From positions 81,824-145,823 of the forward strand of contig CANQIF010000004.1 in the NCBI GenBank assembly GCA_947623965.1: a stretch of DNA of 64,000 nt, in the 5' to 3' direction. Shown piece after piece: positions 37,457 through 45,766 of the stretch. The stretch comes from an uncultured Alistipes sp. (lineage in GTDB: Bacteria > Bacteroidota > Bacteroidia > Bacteroidales > Rikenellaceae). The position numbers and the translations under genes were made by a program. The notes under the pieces were generated by a model. The model worked only from the letters and a program-made list of their open reading frames with translations. It was not told where the DNA came from and ran no database searches. Within the stretch, counting starts at the first letter, position 1. Each line of letters starts with the position of its first letter.

Positions 37457-38362
37457 ATGAACGAATCGCATTTCCGCTGGCTGCTGGCGCTCCTCTGTTG
37501 GGCCCTCGTGTTGCCGGCTGTCGCCGCAAAGCCTCGGCAGCGGGGCTATCTCCCCGTGCCGGAGGGGCGTCTCTATTACGAAAGTTACGGCGAGGGCGAG
37601 CCGCTCGTCTTCGTCCACGGCCATTCGCTCGACCGGCGGATGTGGCGCGAGCAGGTCGCGCACTTCGCCGACCGCTACCAGGTGATCATCTACGACGCCC
37701 GCGGCTACGGCCGCTCCTCGGCGCAGCGCGAAGGGCTGCTCTTCACCCATGCCGACGATCTGGTCGCCCTGCTCGACGGGCTCAGCATCGAGCGGGCCCA
37801 CGTCGTGGGGCTCTCGATGGGGGGCTTCATCACGGGCGATCTGGTGGCCATGTATCCCGAGCGGCTTCTTTCGGCGACCCTCTCTTCGGGCCATATCCGC
37901 TCGACGCCGAGCGTGCACGAGCCGATGACAACCGATGAGATCGCTGCCAAGGAGCAGGCGATCGCCGCCTTGCGTCAGCAGGGGGTGCGCCGGATGAAGC
38001 GGGAGTGGCACGCAAAGTTGATGGCGACGTGCGGTGCGGAGCGCGAGCGGATGCGGAAGCCGCTGTGGCGCATGATCCGTCGCTGGAGCGCCTGGCAGCC
38101 ACTGCACCACGAGGTACATTGTTACTATGCCCGCGAGGCGATGCGCCGGCTGCAGGAGCGCCGGCCCGCCGTGCCGGTGCTCTTCCTCGACGGTCACGAA
38201 CCCGGCAAGGGGCGCCCCGCCGAGCCGACCATGATGCGTTATCTGCCCGACAGCCGGCAGGTGGTGATCGACGACTGCGGCCACATGCTCAACATGGAGC
38301 GCCCCGAGGCCTACAACGAAGCGTTGGAGGCTTTTCTGCAACAAGTCGGGGGACCACGGTGA
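37457..38362 (+). CDS. Alpha/beta hydrolase, secreted
   Basis: 301 aa from the ATG at MNESHFRWLL, which precedes a signal peptide or anchor (about 7-24). The alpha/beta hydrolase fold shows the oxyanion HGHSLD (54-59), nucleophile elbow GLSMGG (118-123, S120) and a C-terminal catalytic His in DDCGHMLNMERPEAY. The acid residue is probably the Asp in LFLDGHEPG. The substrate is unknown; such periplasmic hydrolases act on esters or lactones. An ATG 30 bp upstream would add ten residues. A bidirectional terminator lies after it. Confidence 0.85.
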   Translation: MNESHFRWLLALLCWALVLPAVAAKPRQRGYLPVPEGRLYYESYGEGEPLVFVHGHSLDRRMWREQVAHFADRYQVIIYDARGYGRSSAQREGLLFTHADDLVALLDGLSIERAHVVGLSMGGFITGDLVAMYPERLLSATLSSGHIRSTPSVHEPMTTDEIAAKEQAIAALRQQGVRRMKREWHAKLMATCGAERERMRKPLWRMIRRWSAWQPLHHEVHCYYAREAMRRLQERRPAVPVLFLDGHEPGKGRPAEPTMMRYLPDSRQVVIDDCGHMLNMERPEAYNEALEAFLQQVGGPR

Positions 38363-38489
38363 CACGGCTGCCCTGTCTGCAATAGGGCAACCGGACTGTC
38401 TTGCAATCGGTCCGCATTGGGGGAACCAGCCCGCACGGCCCGCATCGAGAGGCCCTGCAGGCGTGGCATAGCAGCGTGCTGCTACCATA

Positions 38490-38535
38490 AATAAGAAAGA
38501 CCGTCTGGCAAGATATACTTGTCAGACGGTCTTTT
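38490..38535. terminator. Bidirectional terminator between the hydrolase and kduD
   Basis: Stem AAGACCGTCTGGCAAG pairing with CTTGTCAGACGGTCTT around ATATA, with A-rich DNA on the left and a T-run on the right, between two convergent genes. Confidence 0.9.
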
Positions 38536-38556
38536 TCCGGTTGCGGACCGGCGGGC

Positions 38557-39351
38557 CTATTTGGGCTGCTTGCCGATGTAGGCGAGAATACCGCCGTCGA
38601 CGTAGAGCACGTGGCCGTTCACGAAGTCCGAAGCCTCCGAAGCAAGGAAGACGGCGGGACCCATCAGATCCTCGGGCGTACCCCAGCGGGCTGCGGGGGT
38701 CTTGGCGACGATGAAGGCGTCGAACGGATGGCGCGAACCGTCAGCCTGACGCTCGCGCAACGGGGCGGTCTGGGGCGTGGCGATGTAGCCCGGGCCGATA
38801 CCGTTGCACTGGATGTTGTATTCGCCGTACTCCGAGGCGATGTTGCGGGTCAGCATCTTCAGACCGCCCTTGGCGGCTGCATAAGCCGACACGGTCTCGC
38901 GGCCGAGCTCCGACATCATCGAGCAGATGTTGATGATCTTGCCCTTGCCCTTCTTGATCATCGAGGGAATGACCGCCTTCGATACGATGAAAGGTGCGTT
39001 AAGATCGACGTCGATCACCTGGCGGAATTCGGAAGCTTTCATCTCGACCATCGGAATGCGCTTGATGATACCGGCGTTGTTGACCAGAATATCGATCGTG
39101 CCGACCTCTTTCTCGATGCGAGCGACCATGGCGTTCACCTGCTCCTCGTCCGTGACGTCGCAGACGTAACCGTGGGCCTCGATGCCCTTCTCCTTGTAGG
39201 AGGCCAGCCCCTTGTCAACCAGCTCCTGTTTGATGTCGTTGAAGACGATCTTGGCGCCCTGGGCGGCATAGGCCGTCGCAATGGCGAAACCGATACCGTA
39301 AGATGCACCCGTTACCAGCGCTACCTTACCTTCCAGTGAAAAATTGACCAT
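38557..39351 (-). CDS. kduD: 2-dehydro-3-deoxy-D-gluconate 5-dehydrogenase
   Basis: 264 aa classical short-chain dehydrogenase: TGASYGIG cofactor motif at 14-21, NNAG near 90, catalytic Ser and the YAAAK motif. With KduI it turns the unsaturated uronate product of pectin or glycosaminoglycan breakdown into 2-keto-3-deoxygluconate. The neighbouring KduI supports KduD over gluconate 5-dehydrogenase, but the two cannot be split by sequence alone. About 480 bp with repeat block 12 separates it from kduI, so it may not simply share kduI's transcript. Confidence 0.88.
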   Translation of the reverse strand: MVNFSLEGKVALVTGASYGIGFAIATAYAAQGAKIVFNDIKQELVDKGLASYKEKGIEAHGYVCDVTDEEQVNAMVARIEKEVGTIDILVNNAGIIKRIPMVEMKASEFRQVIDVDLNAPFIVSKAVIPSMIKKGKGKIINICSMMSELGRETVSAYAAAKGGLKMLTRNIASEYGEYNIQCNGIGPGYIATPQTAPLRERQADGSRHPFDAFIVAKTPAARWGTPEDLMGPAVFLASEASDFVNGHVLYVDGGILAYIGKQPK

Positions 39352-39439
39352 AGTTTTTCGGTTTAATAGTTAAACGTTTTTGTTCTCAGTTTTACAATCG
39401 CCCTGCGGGTGAGGGCGCTTCGCATTGCGCTCCGAGGTT

Positions 39440-39790
39440 CCTCGCAGTTCGGGGCGCAGCCTGCGGAGGTCGCCAGCGACGCCAAGGAGTTGCGGGCCTC
39501 CGCCCGGCGGAGGCTGCGGCCCGCACGGTCCTAACGGACCGATCCTAATTCAAAGCAGTCCCGCAGCCAAGCGGATGGGCCTGCGACCATAAGGAGCAGC
39601 CCTCCGCCCGGGGGCGGCTGCGGGCTGCCGGTCGCTCCGCGACCGAATTTACAGACAATCATTCCGCCAAAATAGGCGGCTGCGGGCTACTGGTCGTTGT
39701 GCGACCGAACCTTTCGGCACCCGCCACACCCCATTTTTACGGCTGCGAGCTGCCGGTCCTGACGGACCGAAACAACACCGCAGACGTCGA
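39440..39790. repeat. Mosaic intergenic repeat, block 12 (plus orientation, inside the kdu pair)
   Basis: Module B/C, palindrome CGGTCC-TAAC-GGACCG (39526-39541), module E, palindrome CGGTCGC-TCC-GCGACCG (39629-39645), module F, and palindrome CGGTCC-TGAC-GGACCG (39754-39769). No AT tract. Confidence 0.9.
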
Positions 39791-39829
39791 AGCCGCCGCA
39801 AGCCCCCGCGAATGAGGACCGCCGCCGGA

Positions 39830-40672
39830 CTACTTCAGATCCGTGATCTTCGAGAAGTCCTGGTCGCCGTAGTCGAGGTTCTCGCCGCCCATACCCCAAA
39901 TAAAGGTATAGTTGTGCGTGGCGGCGGCGCTGTGGATCGACCACTCGGGCGAGAGGACGGCCTGGTCGCCCTTCATCCAGATGTGGCGCGTCTCATCGAC
40001 CTCGCCCATCAGGTGGCAGACAGCGTGCTCCTCGGGCACCTCGAAGTAGAAATAGGCCTCCATGCGGCGCGAGTGCACGTGGGCCGGCATCGTGTTCCAG
40101 ACGCTGCCCGTAGCCAGCTCGGTCATACCCATCTGCAGCTGGCAGGTCGGCAGCACCTGGTTGACGAGCATCTTGTTGATGTTGCGCTCGTTCGATCCCT
40201 CGAGCGAACCCATGTGAGCCACGACGGCTTCGGCCTTCGTCACCTTCTTGTCGGGATAGCTGCAATGGGCCGTCGTCGAGTTGAAGTAGAACTTCGCGGG
40301 GCTGGCGGCGTCGAGGCTCTCGAAGGTGACCTCGCGGTCGCCCGAGCCGAGGTAGAGCGCCTCCTTGTAGCCGAGCTCGTAGACGGCATCGCCGGCTTTC
40401 ACGCGGCCCTTGCCGCCGACGTTGAAGATACCCAGCTCGCGGCGGGTCAGGAAGCAGGGCGCCTTCAGCGGATCGATCGCCTCGAGCTTCAGCACCTCGC
40501 CCACAGGCATAGCGCCGCCGACGATCATGCGGTCGTACATCGAGTAGACCATGTTCACCTCATTGGCTGCAAAGACCTTCTCGATCAAAAAATCGCGGCG
40601 CAGACGCGCCGTGTCGTAATGCTTCGCATCTTCGGGATGCGCGGCATAGCGTACTTCGTAGTTGGTTTTCAT
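39830..40672 (-). CDS. kduI: 5-dehydro-4-deoxy-D-glucuronate isomerase
   Basis: 280 aa cupin-fold isomerase that acts before KduD in the breakdown of pectin and glycosaminoglycan-derived unsaturated uronates. Typical features are the FLIEKVF start, the ALYLGSGDREV stretch and the metal site region THAHxH-like HVHSRRMEAYFYF. It has its own promoter with both elements. KduI-KduD here suggests use of plant or host polysaccharide sugars. Confidence 0.95.
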   Translation of the reverse strand: MKTNYEVRYAAHPEDAKHYDTARLRRDFLIEKVFAANEVNMVYSMYDRMIVGGAMPVGEVLKLEAIDPLKAPCFLTRRELGIFNVGGKGRVKAGDAVYELGYKEALYLGSGDREVTFESLDAASPAKFYFNSTTAHCSYPDKKVTKAEAVVAHMGSLEGSNERNINKMLVNQVLPTCQLQMGMTELATGSVWNTMPAHVHSRRMEAYFYFEVPEEHAVCHLMGEVDETRHIWMKGDQAVLSPEWSIHSAAATHNYTFIWGMGGENLDYGDQDFSKITDLK

Positions 40673-40743
40673 CTTTTTCGTTGGTTGTTAGATCGTTGCT
40701 TGTTCTGTTCGCTCTTGCGGAGCCTTCCCCCGCAAGATTCTAA

Positions 40744-40774
40744 CAAAGTTACGCAAAGGTTTTCGAAATTCAAA
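40744..40774 (-). promoter_or_regulatory. kduI promoter (-33 and -7)
   Basis: Minus strand TTTG (40771-40774) and TAACTTTG (40744-40751) with a 19 bp spacer, both good matches. Leader about 67 nt. No obvious operator palindrome. Confidence 0.75.
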
Positions 40775-40910
40775 ACGTTTATCCGGAAAATCGCAGCGAA
40801 TCCGGAGCGTTCCTTCCGTTCTTTTTATAACAGCCGGCTCCGTTTCGGAAGTGCGTCTCCGATCGGCCGGACCGATCGCTTCCGGCCGGCAGGAGCTGTC
40901 GGCGCGGCGT

Positions 40911-41582
40911 CTACCGCAGCGAATTCATGCGGATCGAGGCCTTGACCAAGGCAAGGGCGCGGATGCGGCCGACGGCCACCTCCTTGTCGGCGTGATGGGG
41001 GTTCTGGCTGACGAGCTTGACGTACCCTTCGCGTTCGGACTTCTGGATGTATTTCACCGTGACGTACTCTTCGCCGTCGAGGTCGATCGAGAGCAGATAC
41101 ATGTCGCCCCAGAAAATATCCTCGATATGCTGGAGCTGCTTGTAAAGGACGATGTCGCCGCTCTTGAGCAGCGGGTACATCGAGTCGCCCACGATGTAGA
41201 TCGCCCCGTCGCACTTCGGCAGGTTGGGAATATGGATGTAGTTGATCGGCTTCTGCTCCTCCTGCCGCGCGAAGAGCGGTACGAGCCCGGCAGTCCCCTC
41301 GATCGAGTAGAGCGGAACGCTCTGCATCGGCAGCGAGGCGTCGGTGCGGTGCATGAAGGCCTGCAGGTCGGGTTCGGCGTTGAACATCGCCCCGCGCCCC
41401 TCTTCGAGCCACTCGGGGTTGACGTTCAATTCCTGAACCAGGATGTTGCGGTTGCGGGTCGAGAGGCCCGCCTTGCCCGTTTCGATCATCGAGAGGGCCG
41501 CCTTTCCGATGCCAAGACGCTGTGCGAGTTGCTCTTGCGTCATCCCGAGCTGTTTCCGTATCAATTTTACCCGTTCGTTCAT
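40911..41582 (-). CDS. XRE-type regulator with S24 (LexA/CI-like) self-cleaving peptidase domain
   Basis: 223 aa. The N-terminal helix-turn-helix (about 6-60, LGMTQEQLAQRLGIGKAALS) is followed by an S24 peptidase domain. The Ser/Lys pair is S134 in GDSMYP and K177 in VTVKYI, and a possible self-cleavage site A98-G99 precedes it, so it has all the parts of a RecA-triggered CI/LexA-like repressor. No phage structural genes lie beside it. It is divergent from the next small gene, sharing a 141 bp gap with a box for each direction. Confidence 0.9.
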   Translation of the reverse strand: MNERVKLIRKQLGMTQEQLAQRLGIGKAALSMIETGKAGLSTRNRNILVQELNVNPEWLEEGRGAMFNAEPDLQAFMHRTDASLPMQSVPLYSIEGTAGLVPLFARQEEQKPINYIHIPNLPKCDGAIYIVGDSMYPLLKSGDIVLYKQLQHIEDIFWGDMYLLSIDLDGEEYVTVKYIQKSEREGYVKLVSQNPHHADKEVAVGRIRALALVKASIRMNSLR

Positions 41583-41629
41583 GGATTGCTTATTGGAAAA
41601 AACGATATAAAAAATAGAACGTAATTGAT

Positions 41630-41637
41630 CAAAAATA
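41630..41637 (-). promoter_or_regulatory. S24 regulator promoter, -7 box
   Basis: TATTTTTG on the minus strand, full match to TAnnTTTG, leader about 43 nt. It overlaps the AT-rich centre of the divergent gap, where an operator would be expected. Confidence 0.6.
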
Positions 41638-41649
41638 CAATTTTTGAAC

Positions 41650-41657
41650 TATCTTTG
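41650..41657 (+). promoter_or_regulatory. Promoter of the small divergent gene, -7 box
   Basis: TATCTTTG on the plus strand, 67 bp before the next ATG and 13 bp from the opposing box, so the two promoters nearly overlap. Confidence 0.65.
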
Positions 41658-41723
41658 TCGCTGCAAAGTTAAACAATTTATTTCAAACTCCGATCCGTTT
41701 TTCGACAAAAAAACGCATTTTCA

Positions 41724-42011
41724 ATGATTTATTCCGTTTCATCCGAATTGTACGAAGAGGTTCAACGCCGCTTGGTGGAGCAGATCGCCGACCGCGGTTA
41801 TTTTTCGGGCTCCGTCGCTTTCACCTTCGAAGGGATGGCCTGCCGGTTAGTCGTCTCGTGCTTCGTCCGGCGGCGGCACGTCGTCAGCCCCGAGGGCGAG
41901 GCCGATCCCGTGTCGGACCTGGTGCCCGTCTGGTGGGAGTTCCACACAACGGATGCCGAGGCCGAGCGGCTCAACGACTTCTCCTTCGAGGAGCTGCGCG
42001 CCTGCATCTAA
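41724..42011 (+). CDS. Small conserved protein of unknown function
   Basis: 95 aa, acidic, no membrane segment. It contains DLVPVWWEFHT (residues 65-75) and a C-terminal LNDFSFEELRACI. A similar small protein appears in other gut Bacteroidota as far as I recall, but I cannot assign a function. It is divergent from the S24 regulator, ends in a strong terminator and has its own promoter, so it is likely a real expressed gene and perhaps controlled by that regulator. Confidence 0.75.
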   Translation: MIYSVSSELYEEVQRRLVEQIADRGYFSGSVAFTFEGMACRLVVSCFVRRRHVVSPEGEADPVSDLVPVWWEFHTTDAEAERLNDFSFEELRACI

Positions 42012-42116
42012 AGGCATTTGCGGCCTCGGACAACGCATTCCGACGGGTGCGGCGACACCCCCGAGGCCTCCTCTTCGATCGGCTCCGCCCGCCGCGTCGC
42101 CGCGCATGGGAGCCTG

Positions 42117-42148
42117 CGGGTCCGCCGTTTTCGGCGGGCCCGTTTTTT
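42117..42148 (+). terminator. Terminator of the small divergent gene
   Basis: Stem CGGGTCCGCCG/CGGCGGGCCCG (one G-T pair) around TTTT, then six T, 105 bp after the stop. Confidence 0.88.
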
Positions 42149-42149
42149 A

Positions 42150-43265
42150 TGGGGAGGCACGATTTAGAATTCAAAATTTAAAATTAAAAATTAAAAATTA
42201 AAAATTCAGAATCACAAGTTCGGGCCGCGGCCTGCGGAGAGCACGCTAAGGTCAGCTACGAGCTGCGGGATCGATTTTGCCTGCGGCATAGCCCGCAGCC
42301 GGGCGGACGGGCCTGCAACGTAGAGGAGCAGCCCTCCGCCCAGGGGCGGCTGCGGGCTGCTGCGACTTCTTGCGAAGCCGCAAATTTACCATTCAACATT
42401 AAATTCGGGCTGCAGCTTGCGAAGGGCGCGCACGAGCGGACCTGCGGGACGCGAGCTGCGGGCCTCCGCCGGGCGAAGCTGCGGCCCGCTGCGGTTCCTT
42501 GCCGGAACCGCAAATTCAATATTCAAAATGATGGAATTGGATTGCAGCTTGCGGCCCGCCGATGTCTGACGGCATCGGAATCGGCTTAAAACATGCCCGC
42601 AGCCGAGCGGACGGGTGTGCGACGTAGAGGAGCAGCCCTCCGCCCAGGGGCGGCTGCGGGCTGCGGCGACTTCTTGCGAAGCCGCAAATCTGCCATTCAA
42701 CATTAAATTCGGGCTGCAGCTTGCGGAGCGCACGCATGTTCGGGTACGAACTGCGGGCCTCCGCCGCCGGGAGGCTGCGGCCCGCTCGGCCTTTTCAAGG
42801 CCGAAATTCATGATTCAAAATTCAAGATTCAAAATTAAAAGGGTCTGCCGGTGCACTTGGGTCTATATTCCAATTCGGGCTGCAGCCTGCGGAGGTCGCA
42901 CACGACTGTTAAGGAGCTGCGGGCCTCCGCTGCCGGGAGGCTGCGGCCCGCTCGGCCTTTGCAAGGCCGAAATTCATGATTCAAAATTCAAGATTCAAAA
43001 TTAAATGGGCTTGCAAGGCTCTTGGGCCTTCAATCTGATTCGGGCAGCAGCCTGCGGAGCGCACGCAGATTCGGATACGAACTGCGGGCCTCCGCTGCCG
43101 GGAGGCTGCGGCCCGCTCGGTCCTACGGACCGATCCGAAATCAGGACAAGCCCGCTACCGAGCGGACGGGCCTGCGACGTAGAGGAGCAGCCCTCCGCCC
43201 GGGGGCAGCTGCGGGCTGCCGGTCCTGACGGACCGAAACAACACTGCGGCCCGCCAACCTTGAGA
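42150..43265. repeat. Mosaic intergenic repeat, block 13 (plus orientation, longest)
   Basis: Four or more units in series. Palindromes include GCGGTTCC/GGAACCGC (42491-42511), TCGGCCTT-TTC-AAGGCCGA (42786-42804), a second TCGGCCTT-TGC-AAGGCCGA near 42954, and CGGTCC-TAC-GGACCG (43118-43132). AT tracts lie at about 42160-42215, 42805-42840 and 42970-43003. It separates the small conserved gene from the terminase. No gene is supported in this stretch. Confidence 0.9.
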
Positions 43266-43343
43266 AAGATCCATTCCCAACCTGCAGAACCAATCGAAGC
43301 CCCCTCTTTTTTTCGAACCCTTTATTCCTTTTACCTATTACCT

Positions 43344-44762
43344 ATGAATCCAGCAACCGTTTCTTTTTCCGATTTCGCGCTCGCGGTCTATCCGTTTCTT
43401 GAGCTGCACCCGTTCCACCGCACCTATTACCGCCTGCTCGAAGCCTTCGCCGAGGGGCGCATCCGCCGCCTCATCATCACCATGCCGCCCCAGCACGGCA
43501 AGAGCGTCGGCGCCACGACCCTGCTGCCCGCCTATCTGCTGGGGCTCGATCCCGACTGTCGGATCGCAATCGCCTCCTACTCGGGGATGCTCGCCTCGAA
43601 GTTCAACCGGCGTGTGCAGCGCATCCTCGAATCGCGCGAATACGGCGCCCTCTTTCCCGAGACCACCATCAAATGCGGCACGAAGCCGGCAGGCTACATC
43701 CGCACGGCCGACGAGGTGGAGATCATCGGGCGCCGCGGTTCGCTGCTCTCAGTGGGGCGCGAGGGGTCGCTCACGGGCAACCGGGTCGATTGTTTCATCC
43801 TCGACGACCTCTACAAAGATGCCTTGGAGGCCCACTCGCCCCTTGTGCGGGAGAATTGCTGGGAGTGGTACACCTCGGTCGTCCGCACACGCATGCACAA
43901 CCGTTCGCGCGAGCTCATCGTCTTCACGCGCTGGCACGAGGAGGATCTGATCGGCCGGCTGCGGAAGCTCGAGCCCTGCGTCGATCTGACCGCGTGGTCG
44001 CAGCTGGAGACAATCCCCGCGGACACGTGGCTGCACCTGAATTTCGAGGCGCTGAAAACCTCGGCACCGACCGAGATCGACCCCCGTGCGCCCGGCGAGG
44101 CTCTATGGGAGGAGCAGCAGGGAGCGGCGTTGCTGCTGCGCAAACGGCAGCTCGATCCGCTGCAATTCGAGGCGATGTACCAGGGGAATCCCGCCTCCGA
44201 AGCGGGATTGCTCTACGGTACGCAGTTCGCCGAATACGACAGTCTGCCGCACGAGATCGTCCGGCGGGCCGCCTATGTCGATACGGCCGATACGGGCGAC
44301 GACTACCTGTGCGCCCTGGCCTATGCGGTCGATGCCGACGGGATGATCTACCTGACCGATGCCGTCTACTCGCGCGACCCGATGGAGGTGACCGAGGGCG
44401 AGGTGGCGGCGATGCTGGAACGCTCCGGCACCCGGCATGCGGCAATCGAAAGCAACAACGGCGGCCGCGGCTTCGCCCGGGCCGTGCAGCGGCTGGCACC
44501 TGCCGTGAAGGTCGAATGGTTTCACCAAAGCGGCAACAAGGAAGCCCGCATCCTCTCGAATGCCGCTACGGTGCAACACCTCGTCCGCTTTCCGCGGGAG
44601 TGGCGGCAGCGCTGGCCCGAGCTGTATGCCCATCTGACCACCTACCGGCGCCGTTTCCGGGCGAACCGCTGGCACGATGCGGCCGACGTGCTGACCGGCA
44701 TCGTCGAACGCGAGGCGGCCGACCGCCTGAAAGGGCGCGTGCGCGGGGTGCGGTTTCTGTAG
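43344..44762 (+). CDS. Phage-type terminase large subunit, orphan
   Basis: 472 aa with both TerL halves: ATPase with Walker A PPQHGKS (48-54) and Walker B VDCFILDDLY near residue 150, and an RNase H-like nuclease in the C-terminal part with acidic positions in AYVDTADTGDDY, AAIESNNGG and the late HDAADVLTG. In phages TerL cuts and pumps DNA into capsids. The frame is full length and intact, yet no portal, capsid, small terminase, integrase or lysis genes are nearby; repeat blocks 13 and 14 lie on both sides. It could be a prophage relic, a domesticated gene, or part of a very small element. Confidence 0.87.
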   Translation: MNPATVSFSDFALAVYPFLELHPFHRTYYRLLEAFAEGRIRRLIITMPPQHGKSVGATTLLPAYLLGLDPDCRIAIASYSGMLASKFNRRVQRILESREYGALFPETTIKCGTKPAGYIRTADEVEIIGRRGSLLSVGREGSLTGNRVDCFILDDLYKDALEAHSPLVRENCWEWYTSVVRTRMHNRSRELIVFTRWHEEDLIGRLRKLEPCVDLTAWSQLETIPADTWLHLNFEALKTSAPTEIDPRAPGEALWEEQQGAALLLRKRQLDPLQFEAMYQGNPASEAGLLYGTQFAEYDSLPHEIVRRAAYVDTADTGDDYLCALAYAVDADGMIYLTDAVYSRDPMEVTEGEVAAMLERSGTRHAAIESNNGGRGFARAVQRLAPAVKVEWFHQSGNKEARILSNAATVQHLVRFPREWRQRWPELYAHLTTYRRRFRANRWHDAADVLTGIVEREAADRLKGRVRGVRFL

Positions 44763-44965
44763 CAGCATGCGACTTTCAAATAAAAAAAGGGTACATTGGG
44801 CCTTCGCGGGGCGAAGCTGCGGCCCGCTGCGATTCCTTGACGGAACCGCAAATTAAAAATTCAAAATGAAATATTAAAAATGATATTGCGGCCTATTCTG
44901 ATTCGCATTCGGGTCGCAGCCTGCGGAGTGTACGCATGTTCGGCGACGAACTGCGGGCCTCCGCC

Positions 44966-45217
44966 CCCGGGAGGCTGCGGCCCGCCAATCGCTACGCGAT
45001 TGATTTTGTTCAATAGAGCGCGAGCCGGACGAAGAGCGCGGCCCGCTCGGTCCTGACGGACCGATTACAAACCGAGACAAGCCCGCAGCCGAGCGGAGGG
45101 GCTTGCACGAGCGGCCTACGGACACGAGCATGCAGCCCTCCGCCAAGGGGCGGCTGCGGGCTGCCGATCCCTGCGGGATCGAATTTACTGGAGATCAAGC
45201 TCCAACTATCAGCTGCG
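44966..45217. repeat. 252 bp direct repeat, copy 1
   Basis: By eye identical over its whole length to 45380-45631 (offset 414). It starts inside module C and ends within the AGCTGCG before a palindrome. Confidence 0.9.
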
Positions 45218-45379
45218 ACTTCTTGCGAAGCCGCAAATTCAGAATGAAGAATGAAAAATGAAATATTAAATGCAGCAAATGGAAGCTGCTCACTCGGGTA
45301 AACATTCAAACTCGGGACGCAGCCTGCGGAGGAACCGCCCGAAGCGGACCTGCGGGACGCGAACTGCGGGCCTCCGCCG

Positions 45380-45631
45380 CCCGGGAGGCTGCGGCCCGCC
45401 AATCGCTACGCGATTGATTTTGTTCAATAGAGCGCGAGCCGGACGAAGAGCGCGGCCCGCTCGGTCCTGACGGACCGATTACAAACCGAGACAAGCCCGC
45501 AGCCGAGCGGAGGGGCTTGCACGAGCGGCCTACGGACACGAGCATGCAGCCCTCCGCCAAGGGGCGGCTGCGGGCTGCCGATCCCTGCGGGATCGAATTT
45601 ACTGGAGATCAAGCTCCAACTATCAGCTGCG
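45380..45631. repeat. 252 bp direct repeat, copy 2
   Basis: Second copy of the segment in the previous entry. The flanks diverge immediately: copy 1 leads into an AT tract, copy 2 into another module E-like end. Confidence 0.9.
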
Positions 45632-45722
45632 GGCTGCCGGTCCTGACGGATCGAAACGACACGGCAGGTTCCGCCCCTCTTTGAGCAATAAAGCCAACCG
45701 TCAAAGCCCACCCCTAAAACAC

Positions 45723-45759
45723 CGATCGCCGACCCTTTATAAAAGAAGATCGGCGATCG
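45723..45759. terminator. Possible terminator after tsaD
   Basis: Perfect 10 bp arms CGATCGCCGA/TCGGCGATCG with a 17 bp AT-rich loop, 8 bp from the tsaD stop. It lacks a strong U-tract, so termination is uncertain. Confidence 0.5.
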
Positions 45760-45766
45760 ACGCGTG

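Larger units (their letters stand above)
44800..45660. repeat. Mosaic intergenic repeat, block 14 (plus orientation, with a recent duplication)
   Basis: Contains two copies of one 252 bp segment (see next two entries). Palindromes within each copy: CAATCGC-TAC-GCGATTG (44986-45002), CGGTCC-TGAC-GGACCG (45048-45063), CGATCCC-TGC-GGGATCG (45165-45181). Between the copies are a GCGGCTTCTTGCGAAGCCGC-like arm and a short AT tract. Confidence 0.92.

Noticed and set aside
38363..38485. Possible gene or RNA between the hydrolase and the bidirectional terminator
   Set aside because: Only about 120 bp, no open frame of note and no tRNA-like cloverleaf.
42150..45700. Many short open frames inside repeat blocks with similar Arg/Ala/Gly-rich peptides
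   Set aside because: They arise because the modules lack stops in several frames. The same modules read in different frames and both strands, lack start signals, and show no coding bias.
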